The notes below the pieces were generated by a model. It worked only from the letters and a program-made list of their open reading frames with translations. It was not told the origin of the DNA and did no database searches. Both the position numbers and the translations under genes were made by a program. A stretch of DNA of 64,000 nucleotides from Butyricicoccus intestinisimiae (GTDB lineage Bacteria > Bacillota > Clostridia > Oscillospirales > Butyricicoccaceae). The stretch is from NCBI RefSeq assembly GCF_018918345.1, contig NZ_JAHLQI010000005.1:124001-188000 (forward strand). Direction: 5' to 3'. Of the stretch, positions 1 to 9,203 are shown piece after piece. The stretch's first letter is position 1, and each line of letters starts with the position of its first letter.

Positions 1-1
1 C

Positions 2-1105
2 CAGCGGTTTGCGCTGGAGCAGGTGGTTCGCATGGCAGCACAGAATCGGGTAGATGCGGTGGTGATTGCGGGAGATATTTACGATAAGACGGTTCCGCCT
101 GGTGAAGCCGTTTCGCTGTTTGACTGGTTTTTCACGCAGCTGTGTGAACGAAATATCACGGTTTTGGCGGTGAGCGGCAATCACGATTCCGGTGAACGCT
201 TGGACTTTGGCAAGACGCTGCTGTCCCAGCAGGGCATGCACCTGATTGGCACGTTTGACGGAACGGTTGCATCCGTCACGCTGGCAGACCGCGAACAGTG
301 CCGCGTGCAGTTTCATCTGTTGCCTTGGCTGCGTCCGATGGAATGGCGCGAGACGATGCAGCTGGAGCAGAGCACCCAGCAGTGTGTGATGGAGGCGGCG
401 CTGGCGCGGACGCAATGGGAGCATGGCGCACGGCATGTGCTGGTTGCACACACGTTTGTGACGGTTGGCGGCGCGATGCCGGAGCAGTCGGACTCGGAGA
501 TTGTTCCGGTCGGCGGCATCGATGCGGTGGATGCAGCGCTGTTTGACGCGTATGATTATGTGGCGCTGGGGCATATTCACCGCCCGCAGCGATTGGGACG
601 TGACAGCGTGCGGTATTGCGGCTCGCTACTCAAATATTCGTTTTCTGAGGCGCGATATCCGAAATCCGTCCCGCTTGTGACGATAAGAGAGTGTGGAGAA
701 CCGGATATTACGCTGCTGCCGCTGACACCCAGACGGGACTTGAGAGAAGTGCGCGGCAAGCTGTGCGACGTGACTTCGGAGCTGGTGCAGCGGGCGGGAG
801 ATACGAATGATTATCTGCGTGTGATTTTGACGGATGATGAGGAGCTATATGACCCGCAGGCGGCACTGCGCGCAGTATATCCCAATCTCATGCGGCTGGA
901 TTTTGACAACATTCGCACGCAAACCGCCGATGCCGAAGGGCTGCAGCGCGAGGAAGCTGCTCAGCAGCTGACGCCGGTGCAATTGTTCGAGCAGTTTTTT
1001 GCGGAGCAAAATGGAAAGCAAATGACTGACTGGCAAAAGCAGCAGCTTGCGCGCATTGGCAGAGAAATGGAGGACAGCGATGAAGCCGATTCATGTAACG
1101 GTTAG
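2..1105 (+). CDS. sbcD: Exonuclease SbcCD, nuclease subunit SbcD (5' end outside window)
   Basis: Mre11-type metallophosphoesterase subunit that, with SbcC, opens hairpins and processes double-strand DNA ends in an Mn-dependent way. The open frame runs in from the left edge (residues QRFALEQ precede the first GTG at 23), so the start codon and the first metal motif (D-x-H) lie outside the window; 367 codons are visible. Motifs seen are AGDIYD, SGNHDS (metal/catalytic) and GHIHRP. The C-terminal cap matches SbcD. It overlaps sbcC by 26 nt, which implies translational coupling. Identification is firm; only the start is unknown. Confidence 0.95.
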   Translation, partial: QRFALEQVVRMAAQNRVDAVVIAGDIYDKTVPPGEAVSLFDWFFTQLCERNITVLAVSGNHDSGERLDFGKTLLSQQGMHLIGTFDGTVASVTLADREQCRVQFHLLPWLRPMEWRETMQLEQSTQQCVMEAALARTQWEHGARHVLVAHTFVTVGGAMPEQSDSEIVPVGGIDAVDAALFDAYDYVALGHIHRPQRLGRDSVRYCGSLLKYSFSEARYPKSVPLVTIRECGEPDITLLPLTPRRDLREVRGKLCDVTSELVQRAGDTNDYLRVILTDDEELYDPQAALRAVYPNLMRLDFDNIRTQTADAEGLQREEAAQQLTPVQLFEQFFAEQNGKQMTDWQKQQLARIGREMEDSDEADSCNG

Positions 1106-4100
1106 TGCGTTTGGACCGTATTCCGGCACCATGACGTTGGATATGCAGGACTTCGGCGGCAGCGGATTGTTTCTCATCACCGGTGACACCGGTGCGGGAA
1201 AGACGAGCATTTTTGATGCGATTTGCTTTGCGCTGTTTGGCGAGGTCAGCGGTTCACAGCGCGGTGCCGATCAACTGCGGTCGGATTTTGCACCGCCGAC
1301 GGCGGATACCTATGTAAAATTTACGTTTTCACACGGTGGAGAGATCTATCAAGTTCATCGGACACCAAAATACGAGCGGCCAAAAAAACGCGGTACAGGC
1401 ACGGTCACCCAGCAGCCCAATGCGGTGCTGACCAATCCGGACGGTTCGACGATCGCAGGCGCAACCGCTGTGACCGAAGCGGTGCAAAACTTGCTCGGCG
1501 TGGACTGCCGTTCGTTTAAGCAGATTTCCATGATTGCGCAGGGAGAATTTATGAAGCTGCTCACGGCGGACAGCCAGTCCCGCGCCAAGATTATCCGCAA
1601 TGTCTTTCATACCGAAGCGCTGGTTTCGCTGCAAAAACGCATCAAGGCGGAGTATCTCGCTTGGAACCGCAAGTGCGAGGATGCCAGCCGGTCGGTATCG
1701 CAGTACGCAGAAGGCTTTCAGCTGGAACAAATGCCGGAAACACAAGATTTTTCCGAACTTTTAACACGGGTGCGCGAACAAAATCGCGATGACGAGCAGA
1801 CTGGCAGGCAGTTGGAGCAGCAGCTTGTGCAGCTGCGCACGGCGCGAACCGTTGCAATTGAAGCGGTGGTCAAGGCGGAGGCTCAGCAGCAGGCGCGGGA
1901 TAAATGGAACGCAGCCAGACAGCAATTGCAGCAGCTGGAGGCGCAGCGGCCTGCGATGCAGGCGCAAGCGCAGCGATTGGAGCAGGCGCGCCGCGCAAGA
2001 GATTTGGTACAGCCGAAATGGCAGGCGTATCAGTCGGAGCACGCGCGATGGGAACAGCTGACCGCACAGGTTCATGCGCAAAAACAGCGCGTACAGCAAT
2101 TGGAACAGCGGACGGCGCAGCTGGAACAGGCAAACCAGCAGGCGCAAGCCCTGCTGCCGCAGCTGCAAGCGCTGCAGCAGGAAATTACACGTCTGTGTGA
2201 TGCAAAACGCCAAGCGGAGCTGTGGCAGGACAAGCAGAAACGGGCACTGTGCGCACGCGCATCCGCCGATGCAAAGCAGAAAATCTATCAGGCGGCGGCA
2301 GACGCATGGAATGCGCAGCGGCAGCGCGTGGACGATCTTCGCCGGCAGACGGAGAATTTACATGCCGGTCAGATGCGACGGGAATCTCTGCGCCGCGACT
2401 GGCGAGAGGCATCCCAGCGGGAAAAGCAGCTGGAAAGCATGCGGGATCTGTTTACAGAACTGGCACAAAATCAAAAGCAGATGGACGAACAGCAGGCAAG
2501 CTATTTGAAGCAGGAGCAATTGTATCAAAGCGATGAGCAGGCATGCCGCACGGCAGAACTGCATTGGATGCGCGGACAAGCGGGCATTTTGGCGCGCGAT
2601 TTGTGCGAAAATACACCGTGTCCGGTGTGCGGTTCGCTGGAACACCCGCATCCGGCACAGATACAGGCGCAGGTACCGAGTGAACAGGAATTGCAGGCGC
2701 TTCGGGCGCGCATGGAGCGGCAGAGAACAGCTCTGCAGCAGATTGGCGCGCAGACGGCTGCGGCGCGCTCGCGCGCAGAAGCGGCACAAAAAGCGGTTCG
2801 GCAGGCCATGCAGGACTTGTTTGAGCAGCCGGATACGACGCGGGAACAGCTGGAGGAGGCAATTGCCCGGCAGCATGCGCACACCAAACAGCTGATGGAG
2901 GACGGCAAACGCGTTGCCGCGCAGGTCGACCGATTGGAACAGCTTGCCGCGCAGGTACAAACCCTGCAAAGTGTGCTGCCGCAGCAAGAACTGGAGACAC
3001 AGAAGGCAGAGCGCGACTATCACGAAGCCGACCGCATGGCGGCAGCCATGCAGGCAGAGGCACAGACGCTGCTGGATGCCCTGCCTATGCGCGATCTTGC
3101 CGCAATGGACGCGCAGCTGCGCGAAAAACAAGCTGCCTATGATGCACAAAACCAGCGCATAGAACAGGCGAGAAGCGATTGGGAACGGCATCAGCGCGAT
3201 TGGAACAGTGCGCAGCAGGTGTATCAATCCGCCTGCACGCAGGCGCAGCAGCAAGAGCAAACGGCACAGACGGCACAGACGGCGTGGCGCGATGCGGTTC
3301 ATGCGGCAGGCTTTGCCAGCGGTGAAGCGTATCAGGCGGCTTTGCTGACGCCGGAGCAATTTCAGCGTGCAGATGAGCAATGCCGGCAATTTTCTCAGAG
3401 GTGGACAACCGCACGTTCCATGGAACAGGAATATGCGGCTGCGGTTTCTCAGGATGAAATAGAGGACGTGCAGCAGCTGCGGCAGGCGCGCGAACAGGCG
3501 GAGCGTGCGTGTCAGGACAGCGAACAGCGGCGCACACAGTGCGATGCGCGGAGACAGCACAATCAGGCGCTGCTCGCACGCATCGAGCAGGTACAGGGCG
3601 AGCTGGAACAGCTGGAGCAGCAGACCGCCGCTCTGCGTGAGTTGTCGCAGACGGCAAACGGTGAGCTGGCGGGCAAGCAAAAACTCATGCTGGAACAGTA
3701 TGTACAGGCGGCATATTTTGAACGCGTGCTGCATCGCGCCAATTTGCGCCTGCGCGATATGACGCAGGGACGCTATGAGATGTATCGGCGCAAGACGGCA
3801 GAAAACAATCGCAGTCAGTCGGGCTTGGATATTGACGTCATGGACTATTACACCGGCAAACGGCGCTCGGTCAAGACACTGTCCGGCGGCGAGTCGTTTT
3901 TGGGCGCACTGGCGCTGGCACTCGGCATGTCGGATGTCATTCAGAGCTATGCGGGCGGCGTGCTGGTGGAAACGGTCTTTTTGGACGAAGGATTTGGCAC
4001 ACTGGACGGTGCTGCATTGGAGCAGGCGATTGGCGTGCTGGTGCGTCTGTCCGGCGGCAATCGGCTCATCGGCATTATTTCTCATGTGGCAGAGCTGAAA

Positions 4101-4175
4101 GACCGGATTAACCGGCAGATTGTCGTGCGCCGCGGTGCATCCGGCAGTACAGCGGAAATTTGTATAGGGGGATAG
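1080..4175 (+). CDS. sbcC: Exonuclease SbcCD, ATPase subunit SbcC
   Basis: Rad50-like SMC ATPase partner of SbcD. The 1031-residue protein has Walker A GDTGAGKT at residues 35-42, long Gln/Ala/Arg-rich coiled coils, a zinc hook CPVC at 514-517, the ABC signature LSGGES near 934 and Walker B VFLDEGFG near 966, all in the expected order and length. The ATG at 1080 is chosen because GGAGGA (1069-1074) lies directly upstream inside sbcD; an in-frame start at 1047 would lack a ribosome site. The coding strand is very poor in TTA, CTA and TCA codons, which leaves a 702-codon open frame on the opposite strand that is not a gene. Confidence 0.96.
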   Translation: MKPIHVTVSAFGPYSGTMTLDMQDFGGSGLFLITGDTGAGKTSIFDAICFALFGEVSGSQRGADQLRSDFAPPTADTYVKFTFSHGGEIYQVHRTPKYERPKKRGTGTVTQQPNAVLTNPDGSTIAGATAVTEAVQNLLGVDCRSFKQISMIAQGEFMKLLTADSQSRAKIIRNVFHTEALVSLQKRIKAEYLAWNRKCEDASRSVSQYAEGFQLEQMPETQDFSELLTRVREQNRDDEQTGRQLEQQLVQLRTARTVAIEAVVKAEAQQQARDKWNAARQQLQQLEAQRPAMQAQAQRLEQARRARDLVQPKWQAYQSEHARWEQLTAQVHAQKQRVQQLEQRTAQLEQANQQAQALLPQLQALQQEITRLCDAKRQAELWQDKQKRALCARASADAKQKIYQAAADAWNAQRQRVDDLRRQTENLHAGQMRRESLRRDWREASQREKQLESMRDLFTELAQNQKQMDEQQASYLKQEQLYQSDEQACRTAELHWMRGQAGILARDLCENTPCPVCGSLEHPHPAQIQAQVPSEQELQALRARMERQRTALQQIGAQTAAARSRAEAAQKAVRQAMQDLFEQPDTTREQLEEAIARQHAHTKQLMEDGKRVAAQVDRLEQLAAQVQTLQSVLPQQELETQKAERDYHEADRMAAAMQAEAQTLLDALPMRDLAAMDAQLREKQAAYDAQNQRIEQARSDWERHQRDWNSAQQVYQSACTQAQQQEQTAQTAQTAWRDAVHAAGFASGEAYQAALLTPEQFQRADEQCRQFSQRWTTARSMEQEYAAAVSQDEIEDVQQLRQAREQAERACQDSEQRRTQCDARRQHNQALLARIEQVQGELEQLEQQTAALRELSQTANGELAGKQKLMLEQYVQAAYFERVLHRANLRLRDMTQGRYEMYRRKTAENNRSQSGLDIDVMDYYTGKRRSVKTLSGGESFLGALALALGMSDVIQSYAGGVLVETVFLDEGFGTLDGAALEQAIGVLVRLSGGNRLIGIISHVAELKDRINRQIVVRRGASGSTAEICIGG

Positions 4176-4180
4176 ACAGA

Positions 4181-4873
4181 ATGAATGACAATGAAATGCA
4201 GGTGATTGCAACCATTCGCACGGATTTTCCGACCAAATTTGGCATTCCGCGGCAGAGCGGCATTGTCGATACGCTGCGGGCAAAAATCGTATTTGAACCG
4301 GCATACCGCAATCCCGATGCCCTGCGCGGCTTGGAGGATTTTTCGCATGTGTGGCTGATTTGGCAGTTTTCCGGCAATGCCCGCAGAGAAACATGGTCAC
4401 CGACTGTGCGCCCGCCGCGGCTCGGCGGCAATACGCGCATGGGCGTGTTTGCGACGCGTTCGCCATTTCGGCCCAATCCGATTGGTCTGTCCAGTGTGCG
4501 GATAGAGAAAATTCAACTGCACACGGAGGAAGGCCCTGTGATTTGGGTGTCCGGTGCGGATTTGATGGACGGCACGCCGATTTACGACATCAAGCCGTTT
4601 ATCCCGTATGCGGACAATCATCCGGATGCAAGGGGCGGATTTACCAACGATACGAGCGGATACACGCTGGCAGTCACATTTCCCGAGCAGCTGCTGGAAC
4701 AGGTGCCGGTGTCACATCGAGAAGCCCTGCGCGGCGTGCTCGCGCATGATCCGCGGCCGTCATATCAGCACGATCCGGAGCGCGTGTACGGCATGGAATT
4801 TGCCGGCATGGAGATTCGGTTTCGCGTGGACGGAGAACAATTGATCGTGTGCAGCGTTGCACCGATTGCATAA
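4181..4873 (+). CDS. trmO: tRNA (adenine37-N6)-methyltransferase TrmO/TsaA family
   Basis: SAM-dependent enzyme of the TrmO (UPF0066/TsaA) family, which N6-methylates t6A37 in ANN-decoding tRNAs. The 230-residue protein has the family hallmarks FGIPRQSG, the PRxGGNxRxGVFATRSPFR block (substrate and SAM loop) and DLMDGTPIYDIKPF. ATG 4181 is preceded by AGGGGG at 4166-4171; the upstream in-frame TTG 4160 lies inside the sbcC end and is rejected. The gene starts 5 nt after the sbcC stop, so it is probably the last cistron of sbcDC-trmO. Assignment is by motif; the methylated tRNA was not tested. Confidence 0.88.
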   Translation: MNDNEMQVIATIRTDFPTKFGIPRQSGIVDTLRAKIVFEPAYRNPDALRGLEDFSHVWLIWQFSGNARRETWSPTVRPPRLGGNTRMGVFATRSPFRPNPIGLSSVRIEKIQLHTEEGPVIWVSGADLMDGTPIYDIKPFIPYADNHPDARGGFTNDTSGYTLAVTFPEQLLEQVPVSHREALRGVLAHDPRPSYQHDPERVYGMEFAGMEIRFRVDGEQLIVCSVAPIA

Positions 4874-4875
4874 TA

Positions 4876-4909
4876 AAAACAGGCATTTCCGGCTGGAAAT
4901 GCCTGTTTT
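4876..4909. terminator. Bidirectional intrinsic terminator between trmO and the GH25/SLH gene
   Basis: A perfect 15-bp inverted repeat (4876-4890 / 4895-4909) with a 4-nt loop and A/T tracts at both ends sits between two convergent genes, so it can end transcription from both sides. Confidence 0.85.
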
Positions 4910-4923
4910 GCTGTGTGTGATTG

Positions 4924-6300
4924 TTAAGAAAGCAGAGAAGACGCAACGCCGGTCAAATAATTCTTGAGCATCTGCGCGCACTCGGCACGGGTCGCGGAAT
5001 CCCGCGGCGCCAGCTGTGTGGCGGTTTTGCCGGAGATGATGTTAGAGGCAACCGCCCACTGCATGGCATCCTGCGCATAGGAAGAAACAGCGGATGCATC
5101 CTGATATTGATGCAGATTATCACGGGCGCTGGTGTCGAGCTGCCGCTTGTTGGAATAGCGATACAGCACAGCGGCAAAGTCCTGTCGGGTGATGGGCGTA
5201 TAGGCGCCAAACGTACCGTTTGGATATCCGCTCATGATGTCGTTTTGTTGTGCCCATGCGACAGCTTTCGCAAACCACTGATCGTCGGAAACATCTGAAA
5301 AGGGAGCCGCCTGCGTGACAGCGGGTCTGCCGGAAAAATTATACAAAACCTGCGCGACCATCGCACGGGTCAATGCGGCGTGCGGCGCGAATTGTGTCGG
5401 AGAATTTCCGTTCATGAGATTGTTTCGAAATACAAAGCTGACAGCCGGAGCAAACCAATCGGAAGAAAGTACGTCTTGGAATCCGCAGACGGTATGCTTG
5501 GGAATCAAATCACCGGTGGTCAAATAAAAATTACAGGAGACATCGGAGGAAACGCCGTTTACACGGCCGGAGCCGGTATATTGCCAGCAGGTATATCCGG
5601 TGCAGCTGGTCTGCGTGGTGTAGTGTGCGACGCCGATTTGTACACCGTCCTGTTTGATTTGCTCTGTATAGATATCGTTTGTTAAAAAATCTCTGCTGGC
5701 GCACAGCATGGGCTGATATCCGGCATCGCGAATGATGCCGCAGAATGCGAGAACATTGGCTGTTTTCTGAGATTGGCTCAGATTTGCCTGTTCCAGTCTG
5801 CCGGAGCCGTCATAGTAGGCATAGTTCATGACGATGGGAAGCTGCACATTGTCACGCTTTACATGCTCCAATACAAATCGGGCTTCTTCTTCTGCCTCTG
5901 CGGTGTCGAGTGCCTGAGAGGAAAACGTGACGCCAACCGGAATATCAGCGGCTGCGGCACCGTCCATATAGGCTGTGTACATTTCATCCTGAAATAAATC
6001 ACCGGATTTCACACCGCGATTGCCGACTTGAATCAATGCAAAGGCAATGCCGTCTTTTGCAGCTGCGTTCCAATGAATGGTTCCGTCCTTGCTGGAGACA
6101 TCCATGCCGTCATAGATGGTATAGCCGGATGGAAGCACATAGGTTTTGTCTGTAAAATGGCTGTATCGCGAGACAGTTGCCGCGTCAAATACACTATGAA
6201 GCTGCTGTGTATCTGTGTTTTTCGGCGCGGCAAGCGCAGCGGATGCGCTGCTGCAGAGACAGCAGGAGAGAACCAGCGCGAGTAATCGTTTTGCTTTCAT
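4924..6300 (-). CDS. Secreted GH25-like (degenerate lysozyme fold) protein with three SLH domains
   Basis: A 458-residue exported protein. Residues 1-25 form a signal peptide (positive KAK, hydrophobic core, ASAALAA). Residues about 62-262 resemble GH25 (Lys-M1/cellosyl type) muramidases: GMDVSS with D67, VGVTFSSQAL, QTANVLAFC-like helix and CWQYTGSGRVNG. Three SLH repeats follow (about 273-325, 335-385 and 400-452), which normally dock to secondary cell-wall polymer. The usual GH25 DxE catalytic motif reads N159-Y160-A161 here and the usual late 'vDlN' reads VSCN (S255), so both carboxylates of the active pair are missing. It is probably a wall-bound non-hydrolytic protein. RBS AAAGGA precedes ATG 6300. 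Confidence 0.85.
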   Translation of the reverse strand: MKAKRLLALVLSCCLCSSASAALAAPKNTDTQQLHSVFDAATVSRYSHFTDKTYVLPSGYTIYDGMDVSSKDGTIHWNAAAKDGIAFALIQVGNRGVKSGDLFQDEMYTAYMDGAAAADIPVGVTFSSQALDTAEAEEEARFVLEHVKRDNVQLPIVMNYAYYDGSGRLEQANLSQSQKTANVLAFCGIIRDAGYQPMLCASRDFLTNDIYTEQIKQDGVQIGVAHYTTQTSCTGYTCWQYTGSGRVNGVSSDVSCNFYLTTGDLIPKHTVCGFQDVLSSDWFAPAVSFVFRNNLMNGNSPTQFAPHAALTRAMVAQVLYNFSGRPAVTQAAPFSDVSDDQWFAKAVAWAQQNDIMSGYPNGTFGAYTPITRQDFAAVLYRYSNKRQLDTSARDNLHQYQDASAVSSYAQDAMQWAVASNIISGKTATQLAPRDSATRAECAQMLKNYLTGVASSLLS

Positions 6301-6346
6301 AAATCATACCATCCTTTCGGCAGAGGCGGTTACAAATGATATAACC

Positions 6347-6375
6347 AGTATGACATGAAATGTCGAAAAATACAA
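6347..6375 (-). promoter_or_regulatory. Putative sigma-A promoter of the GH25/SLH gene
   Basis: On the minus strand TTGTAT (6370-6375), a 17-nt spacer and CATACT (6347-6352) lie about 47 nt upstream of the start codon. Confidence 0.55.
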
Positions 6376-6384
6376 TAATTTGAC

Positions 6385-6416
6385 AAAAAAAGAACAGCAG
6401 TGCAAACTGCTGTTCT
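6385..6416 (-). terminator. Intrinsic terminator of the FHA-ftsW-pbp operon
   Basis: A perfect 10-bp stem (6391-6400 / 6407-6416) with a 6-nt loop is followed on the minus strand by a run of six or more T residues. It lies just after the PBP stop codon. Confidence 0.85.
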
Positions 6417-6431
6417 GATATATTGGGCGTG

Positions 6432-7841
6432 TTATTCGTCGGAAGAATCAGAAGAATTTTTCGAGGCATCGTATTTCGCCGTTGCTTGGAAAATATCTTC
6501 CAGCTGATTCTTGTAGTAGATGCCATCGTGGTGCTGATCTGCGGCCATGATAACAGCGACATACTGCGGGTCATTGTTGGAGTCGAGCAGAGCCGTCACA
6601 ATCCACGCATTGGTGCTCTTGCCGGTCTGCGCCGTGCCGGTTTTGGCAGCGACATGCCAGCCCTGATTGCCATAGTAGCCAAAGCCGTAATGATCTGCAG
6701 CGACTTCCATGCAGGAAACCACTTCATCAGCAGTCTCCTTAGAAGTGACTGTGGTCAGCTCTTCCGGAGAATCCGTATAGGTATCATCCTTGGTGCCGTT
6801 TCCAGCCGTGACGGATTTGATGAGATACGGCTTGAGCATCGTGCCGTGATTGACGATGGACTGACAAGCCATTGCCATGTACAACGGGGTCACTTCGGTT
6901 TTGCCCTGACCAAATGCGATAGAGCCGACAACCTCATCGCGTTTGTCCTCAAAGTCGAGATTGGAGGACAGCGTGGTGAAGTCGAGCGGAATATCCTCGC
7001 CCAGCTTAAACTTGCGCAGGCTGGCTTCCAACTTGTCTCCGCCCATCTCCAACGCCTTTGTGATAAAGTAAACATTGGACGAGTTGCGGATTGCACCCTC
7101 CAGACCGATGGAACCGAACGAACGGCTGTCATAGTTTGTGATGGTCTGACCGTTCTTGAAGGTATAGGAACCGCGGTCATTGACGTTGGTATCGCCTACG
7201 CCGTTGTCGAGAACCGCACAAGCGGTGATGATTTTAAAGTCGGAGCCTGGGGCAAATGTCGATTTATAGGCATTCGGCAGAAACAGACCGGTTTTCTGGG
7301 CGTATTCCGACCAATTGTCCTCCAAATCCGACTGAATAAAGCTCGGTGTTGACGCCATGGAGACGATTTCACCGGTCTTTGCATCCAGCACAACCGCTGC
7401 ACCGTTTGCAATGTCGGAAATGGCAGAATATGTCGCAGTCTGTAAATTGGTATCCAGTGTGGTCTGAATGGTGTTGCCGATTTGCTTGCCGTCGGATTTG
7501 CACTTGCTGGAAATCAACTGAGAATTAAAGGTTTTTTCCAGACCAAACGTGCCGTATGCCGGAGAATAATAGCCGACAACCGTGGAAAAGGCGCGCTGCT
7601 TGGTCTCGCCGTCGATATAGCTGCGGTAACCGTTTGCCTTGGTAGACCAGCTCAGCGGCGTGCCGTCGCGGTCTGTGATGGTGCCGCGGATATACGTGCG
7701 CTGCAAAGTCTCTTGTCGGGCAGCCTCGCGGCTTTCCGGATTACCGAGTGTTGTCCATACCAGACCGACCGCGATTGCGATTGCGCAGATGAGAAATGCG
7801 CTTTGAATGCACTGTACGCGCTTTTTGAAGCTTGGAGTCAT
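6432..7841 (-). CDS. Class B penicillin-binding protein (PbpA/PBP2-like transpeptidase)
   Basis: A 469-residue peptidoglycan DD-transpeptidase that crosslinks glycan polymerised by its SEDS partner at the outer membrane face. It has one N-terminal membrane helix (about 12-30), a short linker domain and a transpeptidase domain with S200-x-x-K203 (SDFK rather than the common STFK), S254-S-N256 and K400-T-G. The short N-terminal region resembles actinobacterial PbpA and clostridial spore or elongation class B PBPs. Start ATG 7839-7841 has a strong AGGAGG 10 nt upstream, inside ftsW, giving a 101-nt overlap with that gene. The C-terminus is Ser/Asp-rich. Whether it serves elongation, division or sporulation cannot be told from sequence alone. 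Confidence 0.9.
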   Translation of the reverse strand: MTPSFKKRVQCIQSAFLICAIAIAVGLVWTTLGNPESREAARQETLQRTYIRGTITDRDGTPLSWSTKANGYRSYIDGETKQRAFSTVVGYYSPAYGTFGLEKTFNSQLISSKCKSDGKQIGNTIQTTLDTNLQTATYSAISDIANGAAVVLDAKTGEIVSMASTPSFIQSDLEDNWSEYAQKTGLFLPNAYKSTFAPGSDFKIITACAVLDNGVGDTNVNDRGSYTFKNGQTITNYDSRSFGSIGLEGAIRNSSNVYFITKALEMGGDKLEASLRKFKLGEDIPLDFTTLSSNLDFEDKRDEVVGSIAFGQGKTEVTPLYMAMACQSIVNHGTMLKPYLIKSVTAGNGTKDDTYTDSPEELTTVTSKETADEVVSCMEVAADHYGFGYYGNQGWHVAAKTGTAQTGKSTNAWIVTALLDSNNDPQYVAVIMAADQHHDGIYYKNQLEDIFQATAKYDASKNSSDSSDE

Positions 7842-9192
7842 AGCTGGTGTAATCCCTCCTTCCGTTCCACAGGTTTCCGGCGGAGATTACAAGAATCACC
7901 GCGATGTTGATAAAGGTTGCCATCAGCGAAGAACCGCCGCGGGAAATGAGCGGGAGTGTGATGCCGGTCAGCGGCATCATGCCTGTGGAACCGCCAATAA
8001 TGATAAATGCCTGAATGACCAGCTGCAGGCTGAGACCTGCGCTGACTGCCTGATGATAGCGGTCGCCGCAGTGATAGTAAATGCGGCTGCCGCGAATGAG
8101 CAGCAGACCGAAGATAATGCAGATCATGACGGCAATGATTAAGCCGCAGCGCTCCGTCAGAGCAGGGAATACCATGTCGTTGGACGGATTGGACAGCGGG
8201 GTAGTCGTGCTGCTGCCAAACAGATTGGAGTTGAGCAGCGCTTTGCGTCCCTGTAAAATCTGATAACCGGCACCCTGCGCGTCCTTGGCAGGATCACGCC
8301 AGTAGATAAAACGATTGGCGATTTTCTGCACCTGATTGAGGACAAACTGCATCGGACCAAAATCGCTCTTGCCGCCGGTAGCTTTGAGCAGCGACATGCC
8401 GCACGCAGCTGCTGCCGCGCCGGCTGCAGCGATGATTGCGGTGACAGAGGCAAAGACCTTGATATCCGGTACAAACAGGAAAATCATGCAAAGGAATGTA
8501 CACAGGATGAGCAGGAACGTACCAAACTCGCCCTGAATACCCAAGAATCCCAGATTTACCAGCGTAAATCCAATCGCGTACCAGACGCGCTTGCGTCCCG
8601 GCTTGTCCTTGGTGCATAACAGACCTGCCATGACGAGAACATAAATAATCTTGTTGAACTCGGACGGCTGCAGAGAAAAGCCGGCAATGTTAATCCAGTT
8701 TCGCACGCCGCCGCCGACCGCCTTGCCAATGAGCAGAGTTGCCATGTACAGAATGACGGACAGCACCATGAGAATGCTGGTGCCGACTGCCGAAGCAATC
8801 ATCGGTGCGTGCTTGTATACGATTGCAGCAATGACGCCGGCAACTGCTGCCAGCACATAGATGACAATCAGAGAAGTCGGCATTTCGTCCTGCTTGAGCA
8901 GCAGACACTGAATCATCGTGCCGAACGTCAGCAGCATGGCGGTGTCCAGAAAGAACGGAACATCCGCGTGCATGCGGTTCACGCACAGCCAGCCGCCGTA
9001 TGTAATAATCATGAGCGGGAGCATCATATACAGATACGCTGTGCCGCGCCCAGAGATCTGAACCGTAAGCAGAGAAACCAGCTGGAACAGAATAAACAGT
9101 ATCAGCACCTGAATGCCGAGGGACTTTTTACTTGCACGAGCCGGTCTCTGGGTTCTTTGTACTTTTTTCGCTACTTTTTTCTTTTGTGCCAT
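7741..9192 (-). CDS. SEDS-family glycosyltransferase/cell-cycle protein (FtsW/RodA/SpoVE)
   Basis: A 483-residue polytopic membrane protein that polymerises lipid II into glycan strands. A basic N-terminal tail (KKK..KKVQRTQRP) precedes about ten membrane helices. SEDS landmarks are the RNWINIAGFSLQPSEFNK block, QGEFGTF, WRDPAKDAQGAGYQ and, near the C-terminus, PLTGITLPLISRGGSS. The extra basic C-terminal tail (about residues 445-483) overlaps the downstream PBP gene. Its neighbours are an FHA protein 11 nt upstream and a class B PBP downstream, forming a SEDS-PBP pair. FtsW versus RodA cannot be separated by eye. Confidence 0.92.
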   Translation of the reverse strand: MAQKKKVAKKVQRTQRPARASKKSLGIQVLILFILFQLVSLLTVQISGRGTAYLYMMLPLMIITYGGWLCVNRMHADVPFFLDTAMLLTFGTMIQCLLLKQDEMPTSLIVIYVLAAVAGVIAAIVYKHAPMIASAVGTSILMVLSVILYMATLLIGKAVGGGVRNWINIAGFSLQPSEFNKIIYVLVMAGLLCTKDKPGRKRVWYAIGFTLVNLGFLGIQGEFGTFLLILCTFLCMIFLFVPDIKVFASVTAIIAAAGAAAAACGMSLLKATGGKSDFGPMQFVLNQVQKIANRFIYWRDPAKDAQGAGYQILQGRKALLNSNLFGSSTTTPLSNPSNDMVFPALTERCGLIIAVMICIIFGLLLIRGSRIYYHCGDRYHQAVSAGLSLQLVIQAFIIIGGSTGMMPLTGITLPLISRGGSSLMATFINIAVILVISAGNLWNGRRDYTSYDSKLQKARTVHSKRISHLRNRNRGRSGMDNTR

Positions 9193-9203
9193 GGTAGCTT
9201 ACA

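Noticed and set aside
2358-4466. 702-codon open frame antisense to sbcC and trmO
   Set aside because: A shadow of the coding strand's avoidance of TTA/CTA/TCA codons; composition (Leu/Cys/His/Arg-rich) is not protein-like and there is no ribosome site or domain.
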